Source: Pythium myriotylum
Lineage: Eukaryota > Oomycota > Peronosporomycetes > Pythiales > Pythiaceae
Reading direction: 5' to 3'
NCBI GenBank assembly: GCA_023091665.1
Contig: JALJCQ010000013.1
Span: 3,348,001-3,412,000, forward strand
DNA: 64,000 nucleotides
Shown here: one piece after another, positions 10,183-21,029 of the stretch
Layout of the letters: every line of letters begins with the position of its first letter
How positions within the stretch are numbered: position 1 is the stretch's first letter
Notes under the pieces: generated by a model
Database searches by the model: none
What the model saw: only the letters and a program-made list of their open reading frames with translations
Told to the model about the DNA's origin: nothing
Made by a program: the position numbers and the translations under genes

Positions 10183-10488
10183 CCCCAGGGCCTTCTCAAG
10201 CCCTCACTCACCACATGCGATCCACCCTTGCGTTGGATACTTTTTTATTTTCTGCTTGCTATGTTTTTCTATATAGACCTCTGAGCTCACCGCCGTCACG
10301 CCATCGTCGTTCTCCATGTCCCAACCTAGACGCAGGGCTTCTTCCTTGCGTTCAAAGTGCTTGCTGCCTCATGGAGGAAATCGTGCTTCCCACTTGTAGT
10401 GTAACCCATGGGTTACACGATCGTAACCATCATGCTGTGACAAAAGAGCTCCTCGCTGAGAAAGACGCCCATTTTGCATCCCAGCACG
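10183..10488. other. Spacer between the two esterase genes
   Basis: About 306 bp with no supported gene. A CCCATTTTGCATCCC segment just before the second esterase start resembles a downstream core-promoter block, but this is weak. Confidence 0.35.
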
Positions 10489-12196
10489 ATGAGCGACAAC
10501 CAGCGCGCCGCCACGCACCTCGTGGTCTTCCAGCACGGCCTGCTGGGCTCCGAGGCCGACTTCGCCAACGTCTTGGCGCTCTTCCAGCGCCACTTGGCGC
10601 CCGACCACGTCGTCGCGCACGTCGCGACGGCCAACGCGACCGCGTTCACCAACATGTTCGCCACGTGCGACGGCATCGACCACGGCGCCGAGCGGCTCGC
10701 GACCGAGATCGTGCGCGTAGCCGGTGCGATTCCAGGGCTCGCGAGGTTCTCGATCGTCGGCCACTCGATGGGCGGACTCTACGCGCGCTACTGCATCGGG
10801 ATCTTGTACGCGAGAGGATTCTTCGAGCACATTGAGCCGGTGGTACGTGGGACATGGAGAGAGTGCTGTGGTGTGGTGTGGTGGATAAATGCTGATGCTG
10901 GAGAGTGGATTGTGACAAAGAATTTCGTGACGCTGGCGTCGCCGCATCTGGGCAACCGACGACCTCAACGCGGAGGCGTCAACTTGATCTACAATGCCAT
11001 CGCGCCCCGGCTCTTTGACCGCACAGGCAAGCAGTTTGTGCTGCAGGATGAAGCCAGCGAGCAGACCATCGCACTGAGCAAGTGCGTCGAGAACAAGTAT
11101 CCACACAGGACCACGTACGAAGGTGAGGCCTTCGTTCGTTGATATCATCGTTACGTCGGCTTTGACGAGTCTTTTTGAATTTGTAGCTTTCCAGGAGATC
11201 GATGGCAAGCTCTCCGTGTCGCTGCAAGGCGCAGAGTTCGCGAAGCTGCATTGCGAGCTTCGTAACCGTGTGCTCTCGTTCTTCCCCCACTCGGACGACT
11301 CCCCTGAAGTGCAAGACGCAGGACCGCAGACGCAAGTCGAGCTCACTCATGCAGAAGTCATGGTTGTCGTCCCGGAGAAGGCGTCCTCATCGACGGCGTC
11401 GCTGGACTGGGACATCATCATCCGGTTCTCCGGCGACGCCAAGCCGATCTGCACGCTTTGCATCCCTCACGCCGACTTGCCAACGCTGTGGCGATGGATC
11501 CCAGCACTAGCCAACGCCTCGGCAAACGTGCGCTGCTGCTCGCCGTCGACGCGATCGCTCGCAGCCACTCCGCCGTCGGCCAACTCGTTGCTCAGCTGCC
11601 TCACGCGGGGCCAATTCATGCAGGCGTTGCAGCTCTTCCGCGTGCGCACGCTCTACGCGACCGTGTTCAACGACCACACGGTGCCTTACTCGTGTGCAGC
11701 CGTGCGAGCATTCAACCCGTACCGGCTCGAGAGCGAGGCTGCGCTCGCGACAAACCCATACTACGACCATATTGTCCAGCGCACGTTCGAGCAGGCCCCA
11801 GTATTGCGAGACACTCTCCGACTCGACGCCAAGCTCCAGGCCACGCGCAAGTCAACAGACAACAACCTCGTGACCAAGCAGCAAAAGGAGGAGGAGGAGG
11901 AGGAAGACGTCTCGACTGGTGAGAATGCGTCGGTTCCTCGCAGCCCAGCGTTCAGCGACGGGCGCGTGGTGTTAGACCGCGTGGAGGACGCGTTCTCGAC
12001 GGACGAGGCCCGGGACACGCTGCGTGGCATGCTGCTGGCCGTGCAGAGCGTCGGGTGGCGGCGTCTCGACGTGAATCTCGACAGCCTCCTGGCCCACGAG
12101 ATGATCATCGCCAAGCGTGCGGACATTGAGAACGCAACGACGACCGACTGGGGACTCGACGTCGTGCACCACCTCATCGACACGTTCGAGGTGTGA
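10489..12196 (+). CDS. DUF676-type serine esterase/lipase, paralog B
   Basis: Exons 10489-10842, 10921-11122 and 11187-12196 give 521 residues. The first intron falls at the same place as in paralog A (after HIEPV / NVEPM). The second intron here (after KYPHRTTYE) is absent from A, and A's second intron is absent here. The nucleophile is Ser93 in IVGHSMGGLYARY. The C-terminal block is shared: LTRGQFMQALQLFRVRTLY, PYSCAAVRAFNPY, VGWRRLDVNLDS and the terminal His in LLAHEMIIAK. It lacks the long acidic insert of A but keeps a short poly-Glu run. An in-frame ATG at 10474 is the alternative start. Tandem duplication with later change of gene structure is clear. Confidence 0.83.
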
Positions 12197-12886
12197 AGAA
12201 GGGAGGTCCCACGGATAAATAATATTAGAGACCGTGGATATTTAACTCTTTGCATCTCGATCCTTCTGTCCTTCAAGCTTTTCGAGTGGACAAGCCAGCG
12301 CGTCGACACGGACACGCGGCTGTCAAAGATGTGGAGGAGGCGAGTTGAAGTTGCTGATACCTTTCTTCTCGACAACCAACCTCAAGCTGCTGTCGCACGT
12401 GTCCGTGTCCTTGCGACTTCGCTGACGACTCGCCCTCGCTGTCTCGATGGCTCGCAGTCAGCGCCACCCACGGCTCGAGATTCTCGTGCTTCGTAAACCC
12501 AACGAGAGTGTCACGTTTGGGACTCGCGCGTCACACGTGGTGTTCGGCAGAAGCTCGCGAACAGCTACACATATGTCACTATACCTTTTCATACTAAAAC
12601 CAAGTACAAAATCGTTTTACCCCGCTCGAGTGCCACCGAGATGCGTCTGCACAACCTTCCCGTCTCAAAAACACGCAGCTCGGAAAAAAGTGTAGCTCCT
12701 CGCGGGCAGCAATATGTCGCGCGATCCTCGGAGCAATCAGCTCCCAGTCGACTCGCCTCGCGTTGCTTTGCCGCCGTCGTGATGGCCAGTGTCGTTGGTG
12801 TCCACGACGTCGCTCGGCGTCGAGGCCATTCACTAATTTGACGTATTCGCATCACACATTCACAAAATCCCCAGATCGTCTTCGGG
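12197..12886. other. Spacer upstream of the PDR transporter
   Basis: 690 bp. Small open frames (for example 82 codons at 12447) look like chance. The right end carries the INR-like element annotated separately. Confidence 0.4.
12824..12839 (+). promoter_or_regulatory. INR-like core promoter of the PDR gene
   Basis: GGCCATTCACTAATTT matches 12 of 16 positions of the oomycete initiator consensus GCTCATTYYNCAWTTT. It lies 48 bp before the ATG, the usual distance. Confidence 0.45.
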
Positions 12887-15800
12887 ATGGCGGACCTCCA
12901 GTCTCCTGACGACGGCGAGAGCCCCGTGCTCAAGCGAGCGGTGAGCTACTCGACCGGTCCGCATATGATGGCGCTCGGAGCACCAGCACTGCATGAAGAC
13001 ATCGCGCTCAAGGTCGAGGCCTCGCTGGGCAAGGCCTTCCCGCAGATGGAGATCCGTTTCAAGGACCTCTCGCTCACGGCCGACATGGTGCTGGCCCATG
13101 ATCGTCATGGGAAGGGCGCTGCCAAGGCACCCGATGACGAGCTGCCGACACTGCCCAACCATGTACTGCAGAAGATCGCCCACGTCTCGGCCAAGAAGCA
13201 CACGGTGCAAAAGCACATTCTCAAGAACCTCTCGGGCGTGTTCAAGCCCGGCACAGTCACGCTCATCCTCGGCCAGTCGGGCTCGGGCAAGTCGGCGCTC
13301 ATGAAGATCCTCAGCGGCCGGTTCCCGGTCGACAGGCGCATCTCGATCGACGGCTCAGTCACGTACAACGGCATGGCGCGCATTGTCAAGCGGCTGCCGC
13401 AGTTCGTCGCCTACGTGACCCAGCACGATGTCCACTTCCCGACGCTCACAGTCAAAGAAACGCTCGAGTTTGCCCACGCGTGCTGCGGCGCGGAGCTCTC
13501 GCCCCGAGCCGAGCAGTTCCTATCACAGGGCACGCCCGAGGAAAATGCAGTAGCGCTGCAGGCTGCCAAGAACGTGATCAAGCACTACCCAGAGATTGTC
13601 ACTCACGAGCTCGGACTCGTCGATTGTGAGAACACGATCGTGGGCGACGCCATGCTGCGAGGCATCTCGGGTGGCGAGCGAAAGCGAGTCACAACGGGCG
13701 AGATGGAGTTTGGGCTCAAGTACGTCACGCTCATGGACGAGATCACAACGGGTCTCGACTCGGCTGCGGCCTACGACATCATTAACACCCAACGCAGCGT
13801 GGCCAAGCGGCTCCACAAGACGGTTATTATCTCGCTGCTGCAGCCATCGCCCGAGATCTTCGCGCTCTTCGATAACGTGCTGCTCTTGAACGAAGGAGAA
13901 GTCATGTACCACGGCCCGCGCGACCAGGCACTTCCCTACTTCCAGTCGCTCGGCTTCGTGTGTCCTCCACGACGCGACGTCGCCGACTTTCTGTGCGATC
14001 TCGGCACGCAACAGCAGATTCAGTACGAGATCGGCCACTTACCGCCGCAACTCTCACAGTATCCACGTGAGCCGAGCGAGTTTGCCCGTGTCTTCCGTGA
14101 ATCTGCGATCTTCCAGGCCACACGCGACGAGCTCGACTCGCCGATCGACCCGGCACTGCTCATGGACGTTGAGAACCACATCAATCCCATCCCAGAGTTC
14201 TACCAGGGTTTTTGGCCCTCGACGTGGACACTTGTCAAGCGCCAGACGCTGCTGCTGTGGAAGAATCAGACGTTCCTCAAGGGCCGCGCACTGCTCGTAG
14301 CCATCATGGGCTTCCTCTTCTCGAGTCTCTTCTACCAGATGGACTTCACAAACGTCCAGGTCGTGCTCGGCGTCATTTTCGCCTCGGTCTTGTTCCTGGG
14401 ACTCGGCCAGAGCTCGATGCTCACGACATTCTTCCACGCACGCGCCGTGTTCTACAAGCAACGCGCTGCTAACTTTTACCGCACGTCTTCCTATGTGCTG
14501 GCCGCGTCCGTGAGCCAGTTCCCACTCGCAATCGCTGAGAGTATCACGTTTGGCTCGCTCGTCTACTGGTTCGGCGGCTTCGTGGACCGCGTGGGCGAGT
14601 TCCTGCTCTACGAGCTCTACCTCATGCTCAGCATTCTCGTCTTCCTCGCGTGGTTCTTCTTCCTCTCCGCGATCGCGCCAAACCTCCACATCGCCAAGCC
14701 ACTGGCCATGGTGTCGCTGCTCGTGTTCATCCTCTTCGCCGGCTTCGTCGTGTCCAAGGACCAGATCCCGGTCTACATGCGATGGATCTACTGGATCGAC
14801 CCCGTCGCCTGGACTGTACGCAGTCTCGCCGTGTCCCAGTACCGCAGCGCCAAGTACGACGTGTGCTCTCACAAGGGCGTGACCTATTGCACACCAGCGT
14901 TCGGTGGCAAGACCATGGGCGAGTACTACCTCAGTCTCTTCGACGTACCATCCGAGAAATCGTGGTCCTACACGGGACTCGTGTTCATGGCCGGTGCCTA
15001 CCTTCTCTTCATGATCATGGCCTGGCTCACGCTCGAGTACAAGCGGTACGAACAGCCTGAACATATCTCGCTGCCCAAGGAACTGCTGGACCAGGAAGCT
15101 GCCGACGCCAAGGCCCTCGCAGCTGAGTCGGCCGACTCGGAAGAGACCGACTACCACACTCTCCATTCACCCTCGAGCCGCCAGAACGACGGCCAGGTCG
15201 TCGTGGACGTGGACGCGCGCATGTCGACCGCTAAGGCGTTCAACCCCGTGACCATCGCGTTCCAGGATCTATGGTACTCGGTGCCAGTCCCAGGTGAGAC
15301 CAAGGGCTCGACTGTCTCACTCGACCTGCTCAAGGGTATCACAGGCTATGCACTTCCCGGCACGATCACGGCGTTGATGGGCTCATCTGGCGCTGGTAAG
15401 ACGACGCTCATGGACGTGATCGCGGGCCGGAAAACTGGCACGGGCGGCACGATCAAGGGCAAGATCCTACTCAACGGCTATGAGGCCTCGGACCTCGCAA
15501 TTCGACGGTGCACGGGCTACTGCGAGCAGATGGACATCCACTCGGAGGCCGCGACGTTCCGCGAGGCACTCACATTCAGCGCATTCCTGCGCCAGGCTGC
15601 GAACGTGCCGGATGCTCACAAGTACGACTCGGTCGAAGAATGCTTGGACCTGCTGGGTATGCAGGACATCGCCGACCACATCATTCGCGGCAGCTCCATG
15701 GAGCAGCACAAGCGTCTCACGATCGGCGTCGAGCTTGCAGCGCAGCCCAGTGTGCTCTTCCTGGACGAACCAACTTCGGGACTCGATGCTCGCTCGGCTA

Positions 15801-17158
15801 AGGTCATCATGGATGGTGTACGCAAGGTCGCTGACTCGGGTCGCACGATTCTCTGTACGATCCACCAGCCGTCGTCCGAGGTCTTTCACTTGTTTGACCG
15901 CTTGCTCCTACTCAAGCGCGGTGGCGAGACCGTCTACTTCGGTCCGCTGGGTTTCGAAGGCCACGATCTCATCCAGTACTTCGAGGCCATGCCCGGCGTG
16001 ACCAAGATCCGAGACGGCTACAACCCAGCGACGTGGATGCTCGAGGTCATCGGCGCCGGCGTCGGTGGTGGTGATAGCGCAACTAAGGCCGAAGGCGCTC
16101 CGGACTTTGTCGAGGCCTACAACAACAGCGAGACCAAGCGGCAGGTGCTGGACGCCAAGATGAACGAAGCCGGGCTCTTCCTGCCGTCGCCACTCGCTCC
16201 GCAGGTCTCGTTCGCGCGCAAGCGGGCTGCGACCAGCGCTGTGCAGCTCCAGTTCCTCATGAAGCGCTTCTTCACGGTCTACTGGCGCACGCCGAGCTAC
16301 AACTGGACGCGGCTCGTGATCTCGCTGCTGCTGGGACTCGTGTTTGGGCTCGTCTACCTCGACTCGGAGTACACGACGTACCAAGGCATCAACGGCGGGC
16401 TCGGCATGATCTTCTTGGCCACGGCGTTCATCGGCATCGTCTCGTTCATCAGCATCTTGCCGCTCGCGTTCGAAGAGCGTGCCGCGTTCTACCGCGAGCG
16501 CGCGTCGCAGACCTACAACGCGTTCTGGTACTTTGTCTGCTTCTCGGTCGTCGAGATCCCGTACGTGTGCGTCGGCGCGCTGCTCTTCACGGTCGTGTTC
16601 TACCCCATGGTCGGCTTCACGGGCTTCGGCAACGGCGTCTTCTACTGGTTCAACACCATGCTCCACATCCTCTTCCAGGCGTACATGGGCCAGTTCCTCA
16701 TCTTCGCGTTCCCGACCATCGAAGTCGCCGCGGTCGTCGGCGTGCTGCTCAACGCCATCTTCTTCATGCTCATGGGCTTCAACCCGCCAGCACTGGAGAT
16801 CCCGCACGCCTACAAGTGGCTCTACGCCATCACGCCGCAGCGGTACTCGTTCGCGATCCTCGCCGGCACCGTCTTTGGCGACTGCTCGGAGAGCCACCTC
16901 GCGCTCATGAAGCAGGCCAAGGCGCTCAACCGCACGGACCTGACGGTGCCGAGCTCGTGGGAAATGGGCTGCAAGCTCATCACGAACGCGCCGCCGGCCA
17001 TCGGCAGCCAGACGCCCATCAAGCTCTACATCGACCACGTCTTCGGCATCAAGCACAACCACTTGGGCCAGTACGTGGCCATCTTCCTCGGCATGATCGT
17101 GCTCTTCCGCGTCCTCGCGGCCTTCGCCATGCGCTACATCAACCACCAGAAGCACTAG
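12887..17158 (+). CDS. Full-size PDR-type ABCG transporter
   Basis: 1,423 residues, intronless, with the reverse (NBD-TMD)2 order of pleiotropic drug resistance transporters, which export hydrophobic compounds across the plasma membrane. NBD1 has Walker A GQSGSGKS (about 129), signature SGGERKRVT (about 260) and Walker B VTLMDEITTGLDS. Its membrane block includes FYKQRAANFYRTSSYVLA. NBD2 has Walker A GSSGAGKTT (about 831), the degenerate second signature SSMEQHKRLTIGVEL (about 930) and Walker B SVLFLDEPTSGLDA; asymmetric signatures are normal in PDR proteins. The second membrane block contains AAFYRERASQTYNAFWYF. The length is typical of the family. It is followed by a GA microsatellite in the 3' region. 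Confidence 0.95.
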   Translation: MADLQSPDDGESPVLKRAVSYSTGPHMMALGAPALHEDIALKVEASLGKAFPQMEIRFKDLSLTADMVLAHDRHGKGAAKAPDDELPTLPNHVLQKIAHVSAKKHTVQKHILKNLSGVFKPGTVTLILGQSGSGKSALMKILSGRFPVDRRISIDGSVTYNGMARIVKRLPQFVAYVTQHDVHFPTLTVKETLEFAHACCGAELSPRAEQFLSQGTPEENAVALQAAKNVIKHYPEIVTHELGLVDCENTIVGDAMLRGISGGERKRVTTGEMEFGLKYVTLMDEITTGLDSAAAYDIINTQRSVAKRLHKTVIISLLQPSPEIFALFDNVLLLNEGEVMYHGPRDQALPYFQSLGFVCPPRRDVADFLCDLGTQQQIQYEIGHLPPQLSQYPREPSEFARVFRESAIFQATRDELDSPIDPALLMDVENHINPIPEFYQGFWPSTWTLVKRQTLLLWKNQTFLKGRALLVAIMGFLFSSLFYQMDFTNVQVVLGVIFASVLFLGLGQSSMLTTFFHARAVFYKQRAANFYRTSSYVLAASVSQFPLAIAESITFGSLVYWFGGFVDRVGEFLLYELYLMLSILVFLAWFFFLSAIAPNLHIAKPLAMVSLLVFILFAGFVVSKDQIPVYMRWIYWIDPVAWTVRSLAVSQYRSAKYDVCSHKGVTYCTPAFGGKTMGEYYLSLFDVPSEKSWSYTGLVFMAGAYLLFMIMAWLTLEYKRYEQPEHISLPKELLDQEAADAKALAAESADSEETDYHTLHSPSSRQNDGQVVVDVDARMSTAKAFNPVTIAFQDLWYSVPVPGETKGSTVSLDLLKGITGYALPGTITALMGSSGAGKTTLMDVIAGRKTGTGGTIKGKILLNGYEASDLAIRRCTGYCEQMDIHSEAATFREALTFSAFLRQAANVPDAHKYDSVEECLDLLGMQDIADHIIRGSSMEQHKRLTIGVELAAQPSVLFLDEPTSGLDARSAKVIMDGVRKVADSGRTILCTIHQPSSEVFHLFDRLLLLKRGGETVYFGPLGFEGHDLIQYFEAMPGVTKIRDGYNPATWMLEVIGAGVGGGDSATKAEGAPDFVEAYNNSETKRQVLDAKMNEAGLFLPSPLAPQVSFARKRAATSAVQLQFLMKRFFTVYWRTPSYNWTRLVISLLLGLVFGLVYLDSEYTTYQGINGGLGMIFLATAFIGIVSFISILPLAFEERAAFYRERASQTYNAFWYFVCFSVVEIPYVCVGALLFTVVFYPMVGFTGFGNGVFYWFNTMLHILFQAYMGQFLIFAFPTIEVAAVVGVLLNAIFFMLMGFNPPALEIPHAYKWLYAITPQRYSFAILAGTVFGDCSESHLALMKQAKALNRTDLTVPSSWEMGCKLITNAPPAIGSQTPIKLYIDHVFGIKHNHLGQYVAIFLGMIVLFRVLAAFAMRYINHQKH

Positions 17159-17238
17159 CGCTGGAATTGGCGTAGTGGACGAGAAAAAGATTATAATTTA
17201 CTAACAAATGTTTGTACGAATTGCTCACGAGCACGACC

Positions 17239-17280
<42 letters not shown>

Positions 17281-17860
17281 CAGGGGCAACGAGTTGACGG
17301 GGGAGGCAAAGACGTGGCTGCAGGACGCGTCTCATGGGGCTAATGACACGCACGGCGCATCGCGTCACACCAACCCAGACACCACAGCCAATCAAGTGCC
17401 GATGAAACGTATAAGTCGATTCTGGCTTCAAAATTATACAATAACTTTAGAGACGTGATATTTATTCACCTGTGGTAATGTATACTAATAGAGAAGACGA
17501 TGCTAACTGTACTATTGCTTCCGAGAGGGTTGGGGGCTTGAAGTTCAACACAAAGCCACGTCGCTTCCCAGCGGTCCGCTCCCGATTAGAACTCTCAAAC
17601 CAAAACATTTTCCATATCCATCATGCATTCTCATACAATCAGACCCAATATTCCCTGTACCAACCTATATTCACCATAACATGATGCCCATTTGGCGAGT
17701 CATCCCCCTCCCTCCGCGCTCTATTCGCGCCATGGTTTCGTGAACTGTTCACGTCGGCAGATCCATGTCGATGGGCCCAAGAACGACACGCCGCTCACTC
17801 CGCAACTTGCCTCCTCCCTTCCCTTCCTCTCCCTCCCTCTTCCTCTTCCTCGCTCTCGCC
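17159..17860. other. Spacer with GA microsatellite
   Basis: About 700 bp between the PDR gene and a small gene. The left part is AT-rich 3' flank. The GA tract is annotated separately. The last 100 bp before 17861 are CT-rich like other leaders in this window. No gene is supported. Confidence 0.45.
17242..17277. repeat. (GA)n microsatellite
   Basis: An uninterrupted GA dinucleotide run of about 36 bp, 3' of the PDR gene. Confidence 0.95.
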
Positions 17861-18112
17861 ATGTCGTCGCCGCAGCCGCTCGCCGCCGCGCCCGCCGCGC
17901 CCGCCGTCTCGGCCGACGCGCTGCTCTTCCTCGCCGAGGGCCACTCGATCTACGAGAACACGCGCATGTCGGGCGAGCAGATCCGCCGCCACGTGCTGCC
18001 CATCAACGAGCTGGTCGAGGCCTCCGGCCGCTCCAACGACGCCGACGACGACGCGCTCTACGCGCGCTCGCTGCTCGGCCTGCTCGCGAGCCCCAGCTCG
18101 AGCCACCTCTGA
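17861..18112 (+). CDS. Small conserved-looking protein, function unknown
   Basis: 83 residues from ATG 17861, preceded by a CT-rich leader. An Ala/Pro-rich start is followed by a soluble, well-composed core (LLFLAEGHSIYENTRMSGEQ then HVLPINELVEASGR) and a short Leu-rich end. Codons are strongly C/G-ending, as in the real genes nearby. An upstream in-frame ATG at 17765 would add a stretch that is simply translated CT tract, so it is not preferred. I recognise no family. Confidence 0.55.
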   Translation: MSSPQPLAAAPAAPAVSADALLFLAEGHSIYENTRMSGEQIRRHVLPINELVEASGRSNDADDDALYARSLLGLLASPSSSHL

Positions 18113-18337
18113 AGCAACTCGGACAGCATCTCCCTGGCCATCTCTCTCCCCACGTTGTCGACGTGTACATATTTAAAGACACCGCTCTCGCTCGATACAA
18201 TACAGATCTCGTGACCACGCAATGTGTCTGTGTGTATGTCTGTGTATACGTGTACTACGCTAGCGAGATGGAAAAGCAAACCGACGAGGGGAGTCTTAAA
18301 AATTGGGTGGTGGCGTGCGTGAGCAGGGCTGCTCGCT

Positions 18338-19384
18338 CTACGAGGCCGCCGTGGACGTCGTGAGCGACGCGGACGAGCCGCCCGCGCTGAGCTTGTACTT
18401 GAGGCGCAGCACCTCGCGCTGCTCGGCGCGCTTCTGCATGCGCTCCTGGTGGAACGAGCTCTTGCGCTCCTCGAGTTTCCGCAGACTCTCGGTCATCTTG
18501 CGCATCTCGGCGTGCTGGGCCTCGGCCTGCTTGGCGCGGCGCTCGCGCTCCTTGGCCACGAGCGCGCGGCGCATCGCGCGCACGCTCTCGATCGCCGCGA
18601 TCCACTGCTGCCGCTGCTCGGGCGTGGTCGCGTCGAGCCGGTGCTCCTCGTTGCTCGGGCCGACGAGAAGCAGCAGGCCGAGCATGCCGTTCTCGCGGTC
18701 GATGGGCACGGGCTTGACGTCCGTGATGCTGTCGAGCGGGAAGGCCTTGATCTCGTTCTGCGGCAGCCGCGTCTCGGCGTCGAGCGTCTGGTACTGGAAG
18801 ATGAGCTTGGCGCGCACGAACTTGAACTCGACGAGCCGCTTGAGCAGAAAGCCGTACTTGACGAAGACGGCGCCGCGCTCGAGCAGCGGCAGGTGGCGCT
18901 CGTAGAACTCGTTCTGCGCGCGCGCTTCGATCGAGCACGCGAGGCAGACGCGCACGGGCTCGGTGAAGCCGAACTTGACCACGCGCTCGGTCTGCGACGT
19001 GCACGCCTTGCAGAACACGAGCCCGCACGCGCGGCAGTGGTGCTTGCGCGTGAAGAGATCGAACGCCGACGCGCACTGCATGCACGCGTCGATCGCGTCG
19101 TCCTGGAGCCAGCGCGCCGGCGTCTGGTGGGCCGGGCCGATGGCCGTCGAGCTCGTGCTCAGCACGTCGTCCTGCGAGCTCGCCGAGGTCGACGCCGTCG
19201 AGCTCGCGGTGCTCGAGGGCTCGGCGCCGCCGAGAAACCAGGGCAGCGAGCGCGCCGACGGCTGCTTGGCGCTCACGAAGAGCTCATCGTCGCTGCCGCC
19301 CGAGGGCGCGGCGGGCGCCGCCGTGAAGCAGCACGAGACCATGGCGCGCAGGCCGTCGCCCGCGGAGCTCCTGAGCGAGTCCAT
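18338..19384 (-). CDS. FYVE zinc-finger protein with PH-like domain and coiled coil
   Basis: 348 residues on the minus strand, ATG at 19384. A Ser-rich N-terminus (1-90) is followed by a FYVE finger at about 92-155 with WLQDD, the basic RKHHCRACG motif that binds phosphatidylinositol 3-phosphate, and four CxxC pairs (CMQC, CRAC, CKAC, CLAC). A PH-like segment follows (about 160-275: FLLKRLVEFKFVRAKLIFQY to RQQWIAAIESV), then a Lys/Arg/Glu-rich coiled coil. Such proteins work on endosomes and in membrane traffic; FYVE domains are greatly expanded in oomycetes. It is convergent with the small gene at 17861-18112, with 225 bp between stops. No intron is visible. Confidence 0.85.
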   Translation of the reverse strand: MDSLRSSAGDGLRAMVSCCFTAAPAAPSGGSDDELFVSAKQPSARSLPWFLGGAEPSSTASSTASTSASSQDDVLSTSSTAIGPAHQTPARWLQDDAIDACMQCASAFDLFTRKHHCRACGLVFCKACTSQTERVVKFGFTEPVRVCLACSIEARAQNEFYERHLPLLERGAVFVKYGFLLKRLVEFKFVRAKLIFQYQTLDAETRLPQNEIKAFPLDSITDVKPVPIDRENGMLGLLLLVGPSNEEHRLDATTPEQRQQWIAAIESVRAMRRALVAKERERRAKQAEAQHAEMRKMTESLRKLEERKSSFHQERMQKRAEQREVLRLKYKLSAGGSSASLTTSTAAS

Positions 19385-19726
19385 TCGATTCACCTGTCGC
19401 TCAATGGACGCGAGGGGAAGGAGCGAGAGAGAGGGAAGGCCACGTGCTGTTTTCTCTCTCTCTCTGCCTTTCTTTCCGAGGGTGACTGTCGCTGAGATGG
19501 TCAGCAGAGGTTCGAAAAATCGCGAAGAAAGTGGATATTATCTGGATTTTAGGCGGCCAAAAGAGTTCAGAAAAAGCTTTTGGCGAGTCAAACTAAAAGA
19601 TACCAAGATGTCCCAAGATCTCGGTGCTGGGGGTGTCTGCGAGTCTGTACTGTACTGGACACGCGTGGCCGACTAAAGTGGACGTCGTTGAGGGGCAAAC
19701 GTGATACACTGGTATTATTGTTACTA
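19385..19726. other. Short spacer between FYVE and armadillo genes
   Basis: 342 bp holding the leader of the FYVE gene (GA/CT-rich near 19420-19470) and the 3' flank of the armadillo-type gene. No separate gene is seen. Confidence 0.45.
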
Positions 19727-20647
19727 CTATGGGTGCGGCGAGGCGGCGAGCGAGTCTCGGAGGAGACCGACTCGGTACGCGGCCTCGTCGCGAGGGTCTC
19801 GAGTCAGGAGCCTCGGCAGCGCGGCCAGCACGCCGTGGGCGACGAGAGCGGCGCGGCAATTGTCGTTCTCGGCGAGCAGCGTGAGTGCACTGAGCGCGAC
19901 GTCGGCGGCGTCGCTGGAGCAGTCTTCCAGCAAGAGCACGAGAGCTGGTATCGCTTTGGTCGACAGGAACTGCGACTGGAGAGAGGGCACGACGGCGAGC
20001 ATCCAGAGCACGAAAGCTGCGCGCTCTTTCTGAAGGTCGGAACCGGAGAACACCACGTTGGCCATGGCGGCGATGCCGTTCTGCTGCACAAACTGGACGC
20101 GGATCATAGGCGAGACGAGAAGGCACTGCAGCAGCCGCAGCAGTTCCTCGACCTCGTCTGACTCGCTCGTGGAACTCTGCAGTTGTTTCAGGAGCTTCTC
20201 GCTGGCGCCACTGCGGAAGAAATCGCTGAGCGATGTTTTCTCCAGTGCGAGATACGCCAGTGCCTCGATCGCGTTCATTCGCGTGGACTTGTCGTTCGAC
20301 GAGAGCAAGCCCAAGAGCTGGTCGATCGCGCCTCGCTGCACGAGCTCCAAGCGGTACCGGCGGATCTTTGCAATCGAAAGCACCAGCTGAGATGCGCTAT
20401 TGTGGAGCTCCTTTGGCCCCTCGGCCAGGGCGACGGTCGCGACAACAGTACCCAGGTAGGGCATCTCCGGGTTTGTTGGCACGTCTTTTTCAAGCAGAGA
20501 CTGGAGCACTGCGGCGAGTGGCGTGGACGACATTGCGTAGCTCTTGAGAAGTTTGAGTGACCGAGAAGAGGCGAATTGAGTTGTGAAGAGCATCTTTTCC
20601 GCTTCTTCGTCTCCACCTTGAAGAAGCCGGTTCATCGCAACGGCCAT
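19727..20647 (-). CDS. Armadillo/HEAT-type helical repeat protein
   Basis: 306 residues, single exon, ATG at 20647. The protein is almost wholly alpha-helical, with degenerate repeats of about 42 residues carrying typical armadillo spacing (QRGAIDQLLGLLSSNDKSTR then NAIEALAYLALE; QQNGIAAMANVVFSGSDLQK; TKAIPALVLLLEDCSSD). It has no signal peptide or membrane segment. Armadillo repeats form protein-binding solenoids, so a scaffold or adaptor role is likely, but the partner cannot be inferred. The neighbouring FYVE gene lies on the same strand. Confidence 0.75.
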   Translation of the reverse strand: MAVAMNRLLQGGDEEAEKMLFTTQFASSRSLKLLKSYAMSSTPLAAVLQSLLEKDVPTNPEMPYLGTVVATVALAEGPKELHNSASQLVLSIAKIRRYRLELVQRGAIDQLLGLLSSNDKSTRMNAIEALAYLALEKTSLSDFFRSGASEKLLKQLQSSTSESDEVEELLRLLQCLLVSPMIRVQFVQQNGIAAMANVVFSGSDLQKERAAFVLWMLAVVPSLQSQFLSTKAIPALVLLLEDCSSDAADVALSALTLLAENDNCRAALVAHGVLAALPRLLTRDPRDEAAYRVGLLRDSLAASPHP

Positions 20648-21029
20648 GGTGATGAATTTTTGGATCGATTACACTGAGCACGCTGGACAAATCCGATAGA
20701 TTCCGTTAAATCAATACATATGGTGCATAGATGATCGTAAGACAGTTATAGACTCCCCATTGTAATGATTTTACTGAATATATGGGCAGGCGAGCCACTC
20801 CCACCCCACCTAAGATTTCCAGCAGAAGGGAGCGCGTCGCCACCTCTTCCTGTACGCCATCTCCATGGGCTCGCGGTCCCGCTTGGTGCAGCTGATGAAA
20901 AGCCCATGCGAGAGCTTGCCCAGCATGTTGGAGGGATGTCGGTATAAAGAGGTCGTACTTAGATGTCACTATGGAGGTCGCTGGTGCGTGTCGCTGTGCT
21001 GACGCACTCGTCGAAGAGCTCGAGGAAGC
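20648..21029. other. Divergent promoter region
   Basis: 382 bp, AT-rich on the left, between the divergent armadillo-type and CX9C genes. It is likely to contain both promoters. No clear initiator match or RNA gene was found. Confidence 0.4.

Noticed and set aside
14054..17155. Two long minus-strand frames (370 and 415 codons)
   Set aside because: Both are antisense to the PDR transporter and have the same His/Asp/Glu-rich shadow composition.
18449..19495. 348-codon plus-strand frame
   Set aside because: Opposite the FYVE gene; the zinc-finger cysteines prove the minus strand.
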